A stretch of DNA of 64,000 bases from Paraburkholderia phytofirmans OLGA172 (GTDB lineage: Bacteria; Pseudomonadota; Gammaproteobacteria; Burkholderiales; Burkholderiaceae). The notes under the pieces are model-generated. The model made no database searches, was not told the DNA's origin, and saw only the letters and a program-made list of their open reading frames with translations. A program made the position numbers and the translations under genes. Location of the stretch: assembly GCF_001634365.1 (NCBI RefSeq), contig NZ_CP014578.1:2976001-3040000 (forward strand), given 5' to 3'. Shown here one piece after another: positions 48,942-62,794 of this stretch (position 1 is its first letter; every line of letters starts with the position of its first letter).

Positions 48942-49862
48942 TCAGTCACTCAGGGTCGGAGCGGCCGGCCGGGCCGGCTGCTCGGCTTCGAGGCCGGCGA
49001 GTGAGACCAGCGCGGCCAGTTCGGTTTCGTCGAAACCGGCATCGCGGCGCGCTTCGAAATTGAACGGACCGCGTAATTTCGGTGCGTGATACTGGTCGGC
49101 GAGGCGCGCATAGGTCGCGTGCGGATCGAGGCCGATTTCGTCGCACAGATGGCGGAACCAGCGGTTGCCGATCAGCACATGACCGATTTCGTCGCGCAGG
49201 ATCACGTCGAGAATCGCCGCGGATGCCTGGTCGCCCGCCTGCTGCAGGCGGGCCCGGATTGGCGGCGAGGCGTCGAGGCCGCGCGCTTCGAGCGTGCGCG
49301 GCACCAGCGCCATACGCGCCAGCACGTCGGCACGGGTGCGCTCGCACATGTCCCAGAGGCCGTCGTGTGCGGGAAAATCGCCATAGGCATGGCCGAATTC
49401 CGCAAGCCGCGCCACGAGCAGCGAGAAATGATGCGCCTCTTCGGCGGCAACTTTGAGCCAGTCGGTGTAGAACGCGACGGGCATGCCGGCAAAACGCCAG
49501 ACGGCGTCGAGCGCGAGATTGATGGCGTTGAATTCAATGTGCGCAAGCGCATGCAGCAAAACGGCTCGCCCTTCGGGCGATTGCATGCTGCGGCGCTTCA
49601 GTTTGCGCGGATCGACCAGTTCCGGGCGCGCGGGACGGCCCGGCAGGTCTGCCGGCTCGGCGAGTTCGAGGTCTGCATGGGATGCAAGGCTGCCGTCGAG
49701 CACCGCGGCATACAACTCGCGGACCGCGGTTGCCTTGCCTGCCGGGTCGGCTTCGCGCAATGCGGCCAGCGCCGCGGTGCGCCCGCAATTCGCGCGATTC
49801 GAACAATTCTCAGGATTCGATACCGGCGCAGCGGACGAAATAGACGGAGCAGCGGAATTCAT
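48942..49862 (-). CDS. Ferritin-like DUF455 protein
   Basis: A 306-residue ferritin-like protein of the DUF455 family. Helix motifs HALAHIEFNAINLALDAVWR, KVAAEEAHHFSLLVARL and LRDEIGHVLIGNRWF carry the Glu and His-containing metal-binding pairs (EFN, EEAHH, DEIGH). Some relatives resemble the tRNA hydroxylase MiaE, but the reaction here is unknown. Start ATG 49862 gives MNSAAPSISSAAPVSNPENC, an unstructured leader. It is divergent from the gamma carbonic anhydrase gene across about 290 bp, which holds no gene I can support. Confidence 0.88.
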   Translation of the reverse strand: MNSAAPSISSAAPVSNPENCSNRANCGRTAALAALREADPAGKATAVRELYAAVLDGSLASHADLELAEPADLPGRPARPELVDPRKLKRRSMQSPEGRAVLLHALAHIEFNAINLALDAVWRFAGMPVAFYTDWLKVAAEEAHHFSLLVARLAEFGHAYGDFPAHDGLWDMCERTRADVLARMALVPRTLEARGLDASPPIRARLQQAGDQASAAILDVILRDEIGHVLIGNRWFRHLCDEIGLDPHATYARLADQYHAPKLRGPFNFEARRDAGFDETELAALVSLAGLEAEQPARPAAPTLSD

Positions 49863-50152
49863 GGCAACCAGATTGGCAATGGGCAAGGCAAGAGGCAAGA
49901 CGGAAGGCGCGGCGTTCGCCAAGGCTGCGCGCCGGACAGCTTGCGGCACCGGCAAGCGGCCTAACCACACAACCGTTTACAATACTAGATTCGACCATCT
50001 CGTGTGCCTATTGCGCGGGGCCGGCAGGGCAATCGCGGCCATCAGGCTGTCTTCAGGCGTTTTGCAACCCCGCTTTACAGCCCGATCTGCAAGCCGTCTT
50101 ACCGCCCCAGCCGGCCAGCGCAGCGCATAGCGACCGATCAAGAGGAGACACC

Positions 50153-50677
50153 GTGACAATTTATAAGCTTGGCGAAGCCGCCCCGACCATCCATGAAAGC
50201 GTGTTCGTCGCGGATTCGGCGAACATTATCGGCAATGTGACGCTCGAGGAAAATTCGAGCGTCTGGTTCGGCGCGACGCTTCGCGGCGACAACGAGCCGA
50301 TCACCCTCGGCGCGGGCAGCAATGTGCAGGAAAACGCGGTGCTGCACACCGACCCGGGCTTCCCGCTGACGATCGAGCCGAATGTGACGATCGGCCACCA
50401 GGTCATGCTGCACGGCTGCACGATCAAGGAGGGTTCGCTGATCGGAATTCAGGCCGTGGTCTTGAATGGTGCGGTAATCGGCCGCAACTGTCTGGTCGGA
50501 GCGGGCGCCATCGTCACTGAAGGCAAAGTGTTTCCCGACAATTCGCTGATTCTCGGCGCGCCCGCCAAAGTGGTGCGCGAACTGACCGGGACGGATATCG
50601 CCAATATGCAGCGCGGCACGGCAAGCTATGCCGAGCGCCGCGAATATTTCAAGGCGCAGCTCGTGCGCATCGGCTAA
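50153..50677 (+). CDS. Gamma carbonic anhydrase family protein
   Basis: A 174-residue left-handed beta-helix trimer protein with hexapeptide repeats and the histidines expected to bind metal, in ENAVLHTDPGF and TIGHQVMLHGCTI. It belongs to the YrdA/CaiE-like branch, whose carbonic anhydrase activity is often weak or undetected. It starts with GTG behind a strong AAGAGGAG site. hslO follows after 64 bp. Confidence 0.92.
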   Translation: MTIYKLGEAAPTIHESVFVADSANIIGNVTLEENSSVWFGATLRGDNEPITLGAGSNVQENAVLHTDPGFPLTIEPNVTIGHQVMLHGCTIKEGSLIGIQAVVLNGAVIGRNCLVGAGAIVTEGKVFPDNSLILGAPAKVVRELTGTDIANMQRGTASYAERREYFKAQLVRIG

Positions 50678-50741
50678 TCAGCCGGCGCGTGCGGCGCGCA
50701 CGGCGCAGCATCAGGCTGCGTCATTCGACCGAGGAAAAGTT

Positions 50742-51692
50742 GTGAGCGACCAGTTGCAAAAATTCATGTTCAGCGCGGCGCCGGTGCGCGGCGAGATCGT
50801 TTCGCTGCGCAATACGTGGCAGGAAGTGCTGACGCGCCGGGACTATCCGGCGCCCGTGCGGACGATTCTGGGCGAGATGATGGCCGCGTGCGCGCTGCTT
50901 TCGGCGAACCTCAAGTTCGACGGCACGCTCGTCATGCAGATTTTCGGGGACGGCCCGGCCAAGATGCTGGTGGTGCAGTGCAGCTCCGACCTGTCGATGC
51001 GCGCCACCGCCAAGCTCTCCGGCGAAGCGGGCAATACGATCGGCGACGACACGACCATGATCGACCTGGTCAACGCGAGCGGCCATGGCCGTTGCGTGAT
51101 CACGCTCGACCCGCGCGACAAGCAGCCCGGCCAGCAACCGTATCAAAGTATCGTGCCGCTGTCGGGTGTGGACGGCCCGCTCAAGTCGATGTCCGAAGTG
51201 CTCGAGCACTACATGCACCACTCGGAGCAGCTCGACACGCGCCTGTGGCTCGCGGCGAACACCGAACGCGCAGTCGGCATGCTGCTGCAAAAGCTGCCGG
51301 GCGACGGCGGCATTGTCCCGCACCCGGGCGCTCTGGATGCGGACACGTGGGAGCGCGTCTGCACGCTGGGCGGCACGATGTCGCAAGACGAGTTGCTGAA
51401 GGAAGAACCGGCCACGATTTTCCGCCGTCTGTTCTGGCAGGAGAACGTGCAGCATTTCGAACCGGCCACGACGCGCTTCGAATGCAGCTGTTCGCGCGAA
51501 AAAGTCGGCGCCATGCTGAAGATGCTGGGCCGGGAGGAAGTGGACGGTGTGATCGAAGAGCGCGGTCACGTCGAGATTCATTGCGAATTTTGTAACCAAC
51601 GGTACGAATTCGATCCGGTCGACGTGGCGCAACTTTTTGTCGCCAATGCGCTCTCACAAGCAGTGACGCCAGCGGCCGACCAGCGACACTGA
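50742..51692 (+). CDS. hslO: Redox-regulated chaperone Hsp33
   Basis: Hsp33 is switched on by oxidation and holds unfolding proteins under hypochlorous or peroxide stress. The zinc-binding switch cysteines are C248 and C250 (CSC) and C281 and C284 (CEFC), the exact CXC-X30-CXXC arrangement needed for redox sensing. It starts at GTG 50742 behind GAGGAAAAG, giving SDQLQKFMFSAAPVRGEIVSL; 316 residues against 292 in E. coli. It lies downstream of the gamma carbonic anhydrase gene. Confidence 0.96.
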   Translation: MSDQLQKFMFSAAPVRGEIVSLRNTWQEVLTRRDYPAPVRTILGEMMAACALLSANLKFDGTLVMQIFGDGPAKMLVVQCSSDLSMRATAKLSGEAGNTIGDDTTMIDLVNASGHGRCVITLDPRDKQPGQQPYQSIVPLSGVDGPLKSMSEVLEHYMHHSEQLDTRLWLAANTERAVGMLLQKLPGDGGIVPHPGALDADTWERVCTLGGTMSQDELLKEEPATIFRRLFWQENVQHFEPATTRFECSCSREKVGAMLKMLGREEVDGVIEERGHVEIHCEFCNQRYEFDPVDVAQLFVANALSQAVTPAADQRH

Positions 51693-51879
51693 AACGGCCA
51701 GGCGGCGGCCCTAGCGCCCCCCGGCGGCCCGTTACGCCTGGTGTTGCGGCAGTAAAATGACGCGTCGCCTGCTGCTTTACCAGGGCTCGGGCGACGCGTT
51801 ATCGTCGATCGTTGCGTTGGATCGTGGGCGGTGCGCGCTGCGCATGGTTTGCTTAGGGATCCGACCGATGGAGATCAAA

Positions 51880-52260
51880 ATGAACATCCCTACTTCGCTA
51901 AAGCATTGCATGCGCTCGTTCGCCGTGCTGACCGTCGTCGCGAGCAGCGCTGCGCTTACGGGCTGCGTAATGGACCCGCCGGGCCCATCGCCGATTTATA
52001 GCCGCCTGCCGGCCGACCAGTCCGGCATGGCCAGCACCGCCCGGCCGCTCACGCCGGAAGAACGCGAACGCTATGATGCGATCGACCGTCAGGTGCTGTC
52101 CGATCAGAACCAGGCCATTGCCGCGGAAAACGCCGCTCAGGCGTATTCACGTTATTACTCGCCGCCTGTCAGCGTGTACGGCAGTTATTACGGTGGCGGT
52201 TGGGGGCACGGCTGGGGTACGGGTGTTGGCGTAGGCTACTCACCGTACTGGGGCTGGTAA
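51880..52260 (+). CDS. Small Gly/Tyr-rich lipoprotein, function unknown
   Basis: A 126-residue protein starting MNIPTSLKHCMRSFAVLTVV, behind GGAG, with a lipobox-like LTGC at residues 28-31. The mature part has a compact helical segment (LTPEERERYDAIDRQVLSDQ) followed by a tail rich in Tyr, Gly, Ser and Trp (YYSPPVSVYGSYYGGGWGHG and similar). No known domain is recognised. The next ATG upstream (51868) is also in frame. A terminator follows; ftsB is convergent. Confidence 0.75.
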   Translation: MNIPTSLKHCMRSFAVLTVVASSAALTGCVMDPPGPSPIYSRLPADQSGMASTARPLTPEERERYDAIDRQVLSDQNQAIAAENAAQAYSRYYSPPVSVYGSYYGGGWGHGWGTGVGVGYSPYWGW

Positions 52261-52333
52261 GCCGAAACAAGCGCTCCTGGACAATCGGCATAGCGGTTCG
52301 GCAGAGATGCACGCATCGCAAGCCCAACGAAAG

Positions 52334-52359
52334 AGGCGCGGTTTTCACCGCGCCTTTTT
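52334..52359 (+). terminator. Terminator after the small lipoprotein gene
   Basis: A perfect 9-bp GC-rich stem, 52334-52342 with 52347-52355, with the loop TTTC and T-rich sequence after it. It may also slow transcripts coming from ftsB. Confidence 0.88.
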
Positions 52360-52437
52360 CGTCTTCCTGAGCACTTTTACGTTCGTTCCCGCGGCTGGTT
52401 TCGCGTTCGTCCGCGCGCTCAAACCGCCTGATTTAAC

Positions 52438-52869
52438 TCAGTGCGTGGGCTTCTTGTCTTTCGCCGCCTTCCCGCCATGCTTGCGATCCGGCTTCGCGCG
52501 CGACTCCGGATTCGGCACCACATGCAGCGGCGCCGCCGACACCTCACCGCGCGTAGACGTGGTGACCGAAGGCGTGTTCGCGGTCGGCAACGGCGCATTC
52601 GGCGAGACGAACTGTACGAAAACTTCGCCGTCTTTCACCATGCCCATTTCGTAACGCGCACGCTCTTCCACGGCTGCCGTGCCGCTCTGCAAATCCTGGA
52701 CTTCGCCCTGGATCCGCTCGTTACGCAGCTTCGAATCAGTGTTCTTCTGCAGTTGCTGCGCCAGCTGCTGCTGCAACTCATGCACGCGTAACCAGCCGCC
52801 GTGCCCCCACCAGAGCGGGTACTGGATCAGCGCCAGCAGAACGATCAGGACAGCAGTAACGAGCCGCAT
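52438..52869 (-). CDS. ftsB: Cell-division protein FtsB
   Basis: FtsB is a bitopic divisome protein acting with FtsL and FtsQ. One N-terminal membrane segment ([20 protein letters not shown], about 2-21) is followed by a coiled coil with [20 protein letters not shown], then the conserved [20 protein letters not shown]. At 143 residues it is longer than E. coli FtsB (103), the addition being a positively charged, Pro/Lys-rich C-terminal tail. eno lies 107 bp upstream, the usual order. Confidence 0.94.
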   Translation of the reverse strand: MRLVTAVLIVLLALIQYPLWWGHGGWLRVHELQQQLAQQLQKNTDSKLRNERIQGEVQDLQSGTAAVEERARYEMGMVKDGEVFVQFVSPNAPLPTANTPSVTTSTRGEVSAAPLHVVPNPESRAKPDRKHGGKAAKDKKPTH

Positions 52870-52976
52870 GAAGTAAGCACAATAAATACACGCCGCCCTG
52901 CGCTATACGCAGGGCGGCGGGGTCAATCAAAAACGAAGGATAACCGGCTCATCGGTCGGCGCTAGCAAACAAGCCA

Positions 52977-54380
<1,404 letters not shown>

Positions 54381-54519
54381 TCCCATGCAGAGCACCGGTC
54401 TCCCCAGCACACTACGCACCCCGATGCTTTCGACGACCATTGCGTGCATTCGCCGCGCGCCGATGCTACCGACTGAGCCGATTATGCGGACCAGGCGTGA
54501 CACGCCGCGAATGCCTGAA

Positions 54520-57281
<2,762 letters not shown>

Positions 57282-58085
57282 CTACGCCCCCCGCTCCAGT
57301 TCGCGCAACATCCGCTGCACCGCGCGCGCGGTTTCGAGCGGTTTTTCCATCGGATACAAATGGCTGCCTTCAATCCATTCCACATGACCGCCTGTCGCGC
57401 GGCGGGTAGCGTCCAGACCTGCCTGGCGCACCTCCTTTGAATGCGTGCCGGCGATGAAGCCCACCGGCACCGGGGCGCCGCGCGCGAGGCGGGGCCCAAG
57501 CGTATGCGGCAAAGTCTTATAAATCTGATACTCGGTGCGCCGGTCGAAAGCGAGCGATCGGCCGCCGTCGGACGAACTCTGCGGGATGCCAAAGTCGATA
57601 TAGTCGGACAGCATGCGTTCGTCCCAGCGTGCGAACGCCGGCTTCGAATGAAAGTGCCGCCACGCCTCGTCGCGGCTTGCCCACTGCGTGCGGCGCGTGC
57701 GGGTGGCGGCCGCCGGCGACAGGCGTTCGTCGAGCCCGGTCCATTGCGATACCCGCAGCATGCTGCTGCGCCAACCGGCGATCACAGGCGAATCGAGCAT
57801 CACCACGCCCCTCACCCATTGCGGCTTTTTCAGCGCGGCCATCAGCGACAGATAGCCGCCGAGCGAATGGCCAACCAGCCATACCGGTTGCTCGTACGAG
57901 CGGCTGATGTCATCGAGCAACTGCTCGACCAGATGCGGCCAGTCCTGCGTGACCGGATAACGCGCGTCGTGACCGATGCGCTCGATGGAGCGCAGTTCAT
58001 AGTCGTCGGCGAGTTCGGCGAAGATCGTCCGGTAGGTCGACGCCGGAAACCCGTTCGCATGCGAGAAGTGGATGATGTTTTTCAA
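57282..58085 (-). CDS. Alpha/beta-fold hydrolase
   Basis: A 267-residue hydrolase with HFSHANGFPASTYRTIFAEL at the N-terminus, GHSLGGYLSLMAALKKPQWV as nucleophile elbow, and a late EGSHLYPMEKPLETAR histidine. It is unlike the other alpha/beta hydrolase of the window. The substrate is unknown. The gene is isolated: 243 bp to pyrG on one side and 107 bp to comEC on the other, neither of which shows a further gene. Confidence 0.88.
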   Translation of the reverse strand: MKNIIHFSHANGFPASTYRTIFAELADDYELRSIERIGHDARYPVTQDWPHLVEQLLDDISRSYEQPVWLVGHSLGGYLSLMAALKKPQWVRGVVMLDSPVIAGWRSSMLRVSQWTGLDERLSPAAATRTRRTQWASRDEAWRHFHSKPAFARWDERMLSDYIDFGIPQSSSDGGRSLAFDRRTEYQIYKTLPHTLGPRLARGAPVPVGFIAGTHSKEVRQAGLDATRRATGGHVEWIEGSHLYPMEKPLETARAVQRMLRELERGA

Positions 58086-58192
58086 CTGCGGCTATCTCCG
58101 TTCTGTTTTAGCGCGCGAGCTTCGGACCTGACTTTTCGTGCAGCCTCCGAGGCTAGCGGCGCATTTGTTCTATCTGTGCGGCCGGCAATCCA

Positions 58193-61093
58193 TCAGCGAT
58201 CCATCCAGTAGCGGCGCTGCGTGTCGCGATAGCGTTCGAGCATCAGTGCGGCGCCGTTCAGGCCCGGGCCGCTTCCTGAGTTGCCTCGCGGACCGCCTCC
58301 CGGACCGCTTCTCGGGTCACTTCCCGGACCGGCTCCCGCACTGCTTCCCACGCTTGCCTCGGGCTCGATGCCCAAGCTGAGACCCGGGTCGAAATCCGGG
58401 TTCACGTCGACCCTTACCGCGCCGTCCGCATCGCTGCGTGCAAGCTCGATGTGCCGCGCCTCGTAACGCTCGAACACACCCGCGTTCGGATGATGAAATC
58501 GGTTGCGATAGCCTACCTGAAATAGCGCGACGAGCGGGTCGATAGAGTCGAGGAACGGCTCGGTCGACGAGGTCTTGCTCCCATGATGCGGCACGACCAG
58601 CACCTGGGCGCGCAACGCGTCGCGATCGCGCGCGAGCAGGATGCGTTCGACCGGCGCTTCGATATCTGCCGCCAGCAGGGCCGCCATGCGTAAGGGCGCC
58701 GTTTGATCCCTTCCGGCCGGCATGCTCCCTGCAGCCGCCCTGCCTTGCGCGAGTGACAGGCTCACCCCGGCCGGCGGGCTCGCCATGGCAGACGGCCTCA
58801 CCGCTGCAGGCATCGTACTCACCCGCAACACGCAGCAATGCGCATTCGGTTTGCCTTGCAACGGCCCGGCATCCGGCCAGAGCATCTCGAACTCGACGCC
58901 GTCCCACTGCCAGCGCTGCCCCGCCGCGCAGGGCAGCGTGTCCGCGCCGCGTTGCTTTGCGTTCGACCATAGCGGATTCGCGGGCGCCAATGCCGCCACC
59001 ATTTGACGCACCTCGATCGCGTCCAGCACAGCCGGCGCGCCGCCCGAGTGGTCGGAATCGGCGTGGCTGATGATCAGCGTATCGAGCGCCGTGACGCCGT
59101 GCGCCTGCAAAAACGGCACGACCACCCGTTCGCCCGCATGCGTCGATTCCGGCCCCGGTCCGCTATCGAACAGCAGCGTGTGATGCGCCGTTTCGACCAG
59201 CACCGAGGTGCCTTGACCGATATCCAGCGCCGTTAGACGGAAGCTGCCATGTGGCGGCCCGGGCGGCGCCGGCATCAGCAGCGGCAGCCACGTGAGCGGC
59301 GCGGCCCAGCGCAGCGGCCAGCCGCGCGGCGCCAGACACCACAGAACGCCGACCGCGGCGGCGGCGAGCGTCCACGCGTCCGGCTGCGGCAAGCGCCAGA
59401 GCGTCCATGCCGGACCGGACAGCATCTGCAAGCCCGCGGCCAGCAGGTCGAGCAAGGTATGCGCGGCGCGCAAGGCGTAGACATCGAGTGGCGCGGGCAA
59501 CGCGACGCCCGCCAAAACCGCCGGCGTCACCAGCAGACTCACCCACGGAATCGCGAAGGCATTCGCGAGCGGGCCGATCAACGGAATCTGCGCGAACCAA
59601 TAAGCGGTGAGCGGCGCAAGCGCGACGGTCACCGCGAACTGCACATGCGCGGCGCTGCGCACGCGTTCTCCGAAAGCGCGAGCGCGGCGGCATAGGCCGG
59701 ACCACAAGCGCGAGAGCCTTGTCGGCGTCACGCCGCCCTCACCCTCTTCGTCGCGGCGCTGCTCATGATCCTGCACACGGGGCCGTCCCGACATCGCGAA
59801 CAGAATCGCCGCCACCGCGCAGAACGACAGCCAGAATCCCGCCGCCACCACCGCCCACGGATCGATCAGCAGCACCAACCCCAACGCCCACGCCAGCACC
59901 ACCGATCGCGCGACGTTGCGCCCGCTGATAAACGCGAGGGCCACCACACTCGCCATCCATAGCGCGCGCTGCGCCGGCACGTTGAAACCGGCCAACGCCG
60001 CATGCAGCCCCGCGAACAACGCGCCGCAGGTCACCGCGACGACCTGCGCGGGCAGCAGCAACGGCCAGTTGCGGCCGATGAATCCGGAGCGCCGCCACAC
60101 CGCCCCAGCGAGCCACGCCGCAAGGCCCGCGACAAAGCCAATGTGCAAGCCCGAAATCGCCACCAGATGACTCGTGCCGGTGCCGCGCATCAGCAGCCAG
60201 TCGGCCGCGCTGACTTCGTCCTGCGCGCCGATGGCGAGCGCCACCACAATCCCACGGTGCGGTGCGTCGGCGAGCACCGTGTCGATGCGCGCGCGCAGCG
60301 CGGCGCGCCAGCGATCGACCGTCACGCTGACGCCACGCGCGTTGCCAGGTAGACGCAATGCGTGAGCCGGGGCGCTCACGTAGCCGGTGGCGCGTACATT
60401 GCGCGCCAGCAAACTGGCTTCGGCATCGCGCACGCCAAAGTTCGCATTGCCATGCGGGCGTTTGAGCCGCACGGTCAGACGCCAGCGCGCGCCCGGTTCG
60501 AGCAACGGCGCAGGCGCATCTTCGGCGATCCACGAGAGCTGGATCACGCGTGGAAAAGCGGCGATCGGCGCATCCGCCGACTCGACTTCGAAGTGGAAGC
60601 GCGCGCCCTTGTCGTCGCGTGACGGCAGCCCCTTGATGCTGCCGACGACGTCGATATCGCGGCCTTCCCAAGCGCTCGGCAAGCTCACCGCGAGCCGGAT
60701 TTCCGCGCGCCAGGCAGCGTAGCCAAAGCCCACGCATATGGCCGCAATCCACACCGCGCCCCAGCCGACGCCCGAACGCAAGCGCGCGCTGGACAAGCCG
60801 CGGCATATGCGCGAATTTGCAACTGCCTCATGCGCGTTCGCGACGACTGGAGCGCCGCGGCGCAATGCGCCAGAAGTATCGCGGCCCCCTTCGCTCGAAG
60901 CACAGCGACACCCTTCGCCTGAAGAGCCGCCGCTCCATTCGCCCGAAGCGCCGCGGCGCAATCCCCACGCCGCGATAAGAATCGCAACGCACCCGACCAG
61001 TACCAGCGCACACCACCCACGCCAATCCGGCAACGCCGCCTGCCGCTGCAGCCCGATCACCCCCAACGCAAACCCGCACCACCATGCCCGCAT
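58193..61093 (-). CDS. comEC: DNA uptake channel protein ComEC/Rec2
   Basis: ComEC forms the inner-membrane pore for single-stranded DNA in natural transformation. The N-terminal soluble domain is preceded by two hydrophobic segments, then a multi-spanning Competence domain from about residue 260 (RGIVVALAIGAQDEVSAADW), and a C-terminal metallo-hydrolase domain with SHADSDHSGGAPAVLDA and VPHHGSKTSSTEPF. The ATG at 61093, behind GGAGG, gives 966 residues; an upstream ATG adds 16. Two low-complexity stretches are odd: an 8-residue repeat near residue 45-70 and a Gly/Pro/Ser-rich insertion near residue 925-945. Confidence 0.93.
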   Translation of the reverse strand: MRAWWCGFALGVIGLQRQAALPDWRGWCALVLVGCVAILIAAWGLRRGASGEWSGGSSGEGCRCASSEGGRDTSGALRRGAPVVANAHEAVANSRICRGLSSARLRSGVGWGAVWIAAICVGFGYAAWRAEIRLAVSLPSAWEGRDIDVVGSIKGLPSRDDKGARFHFEVESADAPIAAFPRVIQLSWIAEDAPAPLLEPGARWRLTVRLKRPHGNANFGVRDAEASLLARNVRATGYVSAPAHALRLPGNARGVSVTVDRWRAALRARIDTVLADAPHRGIVVALAIGAQDEVSAADWLLMRGTGTSHLVAISGLHIGFVAGLAAWLAGAVWRRSGFIGRNWPLLLPAQVVAVTCGALFAGLHAALAGFNVPAQRALWMASVVALAFISGRNVARSVVLAWALGLVLLIDPWAVVAAGFWLSFCAVAAILFAMSGRPRVQDHEQRRDEEGEGGVTPTRLSRLWSGLCRRARAFGERVRSAAHVQFAVTVALAPLTAYWFAQIPLIGPLANAFAIPWVSLLVTPAVLAGVALPAPLDVYALRAAHTLLDLLAAGLQMLSGPAWTLWRLPQPDAWTLAAAAVGVLWCLAPRGWPLRWAAPLTWLPLLMPAPPGPPHGSFRLTALDIGQGTSVLVETAHHTLLFDSGPGPESTHAGERVVVPFLQAHGVTALDTLIISHADSDHSGGAPAVLDAIEVRQMVAALAPANPLWSNAKQRGADTLPCAAGQRWQWDGVEFEMLWPDAGPLQGKPNAHCCVLRVSTMPAAVRPSAMASPPAGVSLSLAQGRAAAGSMPAGRDQTAPLRMAALLAADIEAPVERILLARDRDALRAQVLVVPHHGSKTSSTEPFLDSIDPLVALFQVGYRNRFHHPNAGVFERYEARHIELARSDADGAVRVDVNPDFDPGLSLGIEPEASVGSSAGAGPGSDPRSGPGGGPRGNSGSGPGLNGAALMLERYRDTQRRYWMDR
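60890..60961 (-). repeat. 24-bp degenerate in-frame repeat in the comEC 5' region
   Basis: The core TTCGC-YY-GAAG appears at 60890, 60914 and 60938, spaced exactly 24 bases. The minus-strand translation is three related octapeptides, of the GASGEWSG / GSSGEGCR / CASSEGGR kind. It inserts a flexible stretch between two hydrophobic segments of ComEC. Confidence 0.7.
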
Positions 61094-61214
61094 CCGCCCT
61101 CCGCCCGTGCCGCCCAGCCGTGGCCGGACAGCGCAACGCACAGCGAGCAGGCGTTAGCAGGGCCGCCGGGCGTGGGTTCCGCCCGGCGCGAACCACTCAA
61201 ACCATTGCGTTCGA

Positions 61215-62003
61215 TTATGCAGAGGAAAGTGCAAGCCGCGGCAACGCGGCGAGCGCGTTAGCCGTTGTGCCTAGGGCGGCTTCGTCGGCGGTCATGCCAC
61301 GCAGTTGCGCGAGACTCGCGCCGATGGCCGGAATCTGCTCCGGCGAATTGCGCTGCTTGTACATCCAGGAGGGGGCGATGTCCGGTGCGTCGGTCTCGAC
61401 GACCAGCGCGTCGAACGGCAATTGCCCGGCAAGGCGGCGGATTTGCCGTGCCCGCTCGAAGGTCAGATTGCCGCCGAAACCGAGATGCATGCCCTGATCG
61501 ATATATGCCTGAGCCTGCTGAAAACTGCCGTTGAATGCATGGGCGATGCCGCGATGAATCTGATGCCGCCGCAGCCCTTTGATCACCTGATCCTGCGATT
61601 TGCGCACGTGGCAAATCACCGGCAGATCGAATTCGCGCGCCAGTTGAAGTTGACCGTTGTAGAAGAACTGCTGGCGCGCATCGTCGAGACCTTCGACGAA
61701 ATAATCGAGGCCGATCTCGCCGATGCCGACGAACAGCGGATCGTCGAGACTCGCCTCGATTTCCATGCGCAGCAGGTCGAGATCGCGTTCCTGTGCGCCT
61801 GGTGTAAAGAGGGGATGGATGCCGAGCGCATACGCGCCGCCGTCGATGCGGTGCGCGAGTTCACGCACCGTCGTGAAGTTCTGGCGGCCGATCGCGGGAA
61901 TCACGATACGCCCTACGCCACTTTGACGCGCCGCTTCGGCGACTTCATCGCGATCGGCGTCGAATTCGGAAGCGTCGAGATGGCAGTGTGTATCGATCCA
62001 CAT
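61215..62003 (-). CDS. TatD-family metal-dependent DNase
   Basis: A 262-residue TIM-barrel hydrolase starting MWIDTHCHLDASEFDADRDE, with metal ligands in DTHCHLD, GEIGLDYF, PVICHVR, HAFNGSFQQA and VETDAPDIAPSWM. TatD relatives have 3'-5' exonuclease or D-aminoacyl hydrolase-type activity, so the exact reaction is open. ATG 62003 behind GAGG is preferred to an ATG 11 codons upstream. lolD lies 47 bp upstream. Confidence 0.93.
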   Translation of the reverse strand: MWIDTHCHLDASEFDADRDEVAEAARQSGVGRIVIPAIGRQNFTTVRELAHRIDGGAYALGIHPLFTPGAQERDLDLLRMEIEASLDDPLFVGIGEIGLDYFVEGLDDARQQFFYNGQLQLAREFDLPVICHVRKSQDQVIKGLRRHQIHRGIAHAFNGSFQQAQAYIDQGMHLGFGGNLTFERARQIRRLAGQLPFDALVVETDAPDIAPSWMYKQRNSPEQIPAIGASLAQLRGMTADEAALGTTANALAALPRLALSSA

Positions 62004-62050
62004 GGCGCGCCTCGTCAGCGGCAGAGCATCGCTCACGGTCCGCGCGGTGC

Positions 62051-62794
62051 TTAGACCGGCACCGGCGGTTCTTCGTGCAAGACGCCGTCGCGCAGCCGCA
62101 TGATCCGGTCACAGCGTCCGGCCAGTTCCGGATCGTGCGTGACGATCACGAAACTGGTGTCGAGCGTTTGCGACAGTTCGAGCATCAGGTTGAACACAGT
62201 GTCGGCGGTGCCGCCGTCCAGATTGCCGGTGGGTTCGTCGGCGAGCACACAGGCGGGCTTGGTAACCAAGGCCCGCGCGATTGCCACACGTTGGCGCTCG
62301 CCGCCCGACAGTTCACCCGGACGATGCTTCGCCCGATGCCCCATGCCGACCCGCTCCAGTACCGCGAGCGCTTCGCGCCGCGCGGCTTCGGTCGTCATGC
62401 GGCGAATCCGCAGCGGCATCGCGACGTTGTCGAGCGCGGTGAATTCCGGCAGCAGATGGTGGAACTGGTACACGAAACCGAGTGCGCGATTGCGCAGGTC
62501 GTTCCGTTCACGCTCGGAGAGCTTCGTAAACGGCTTGCCCATTACGGAGACATGGCCGGCGCTCGGATCGTCGAGGCCGCCGAGCACATGCAGCAGCGTG
62601 CTCTTGCCGGACCCCGACGCGCCGACGATCGCCAGTTTTTCGCCGCGCCGCACGTTCAATTGCGCGTTGTTAAGCACCTGCACATTGAGACCACCCTGCA
62701 CGAACGACTTCGAAATGCCGGTTGCTTCCAGCACGTAGGGATGCAGCGCGGTGTCTTCTGAGACCATGGATAAATTGGCGGAACGGTCATTCAT
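62051..62794 (-). CDS. lolD: Lipoprotein-releasing ABC transporter ATPase LolD
   Basis: LolD powers the release of outer-membrane lipoproteins from the inner membrane to LolA. Walker [10 protein letters not shown] is at 58-66, the ABC signature [15 protein letters not shown] and Walker [12 protein letters not shown] follow, and the LolD motif region [21 protein letters not shown] between them contacts the permease. The chosen ATG at 62794 gives 247 residues and an 8-base overlap with the permease gene; later in-frame ATG 62767 is possible. The overlap shows tight coupling. Confidence 0.96.
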   Translation of the reverse strand: MNDRSANLSMVSEDTALHPYVLEATGISKSFVQGGLNVQVLNNAQLNVRRGEKLAIVGASGSGKSTLLHVLGGLDDPSAGHVSVMGKPFTKLSERERNDLRNRALGFVYQFHHLLPEFTALDNVAMPLRIRRMTTEAARREALAVLERVGMGHRAKHRPGELSGGERQRVAIARALVTKPACVLADEPTGNLDGGTADTVFNLMLELSQTLDTSFVIVTHDPELAGRCDRIMRLRDGVLHEEPPVPV

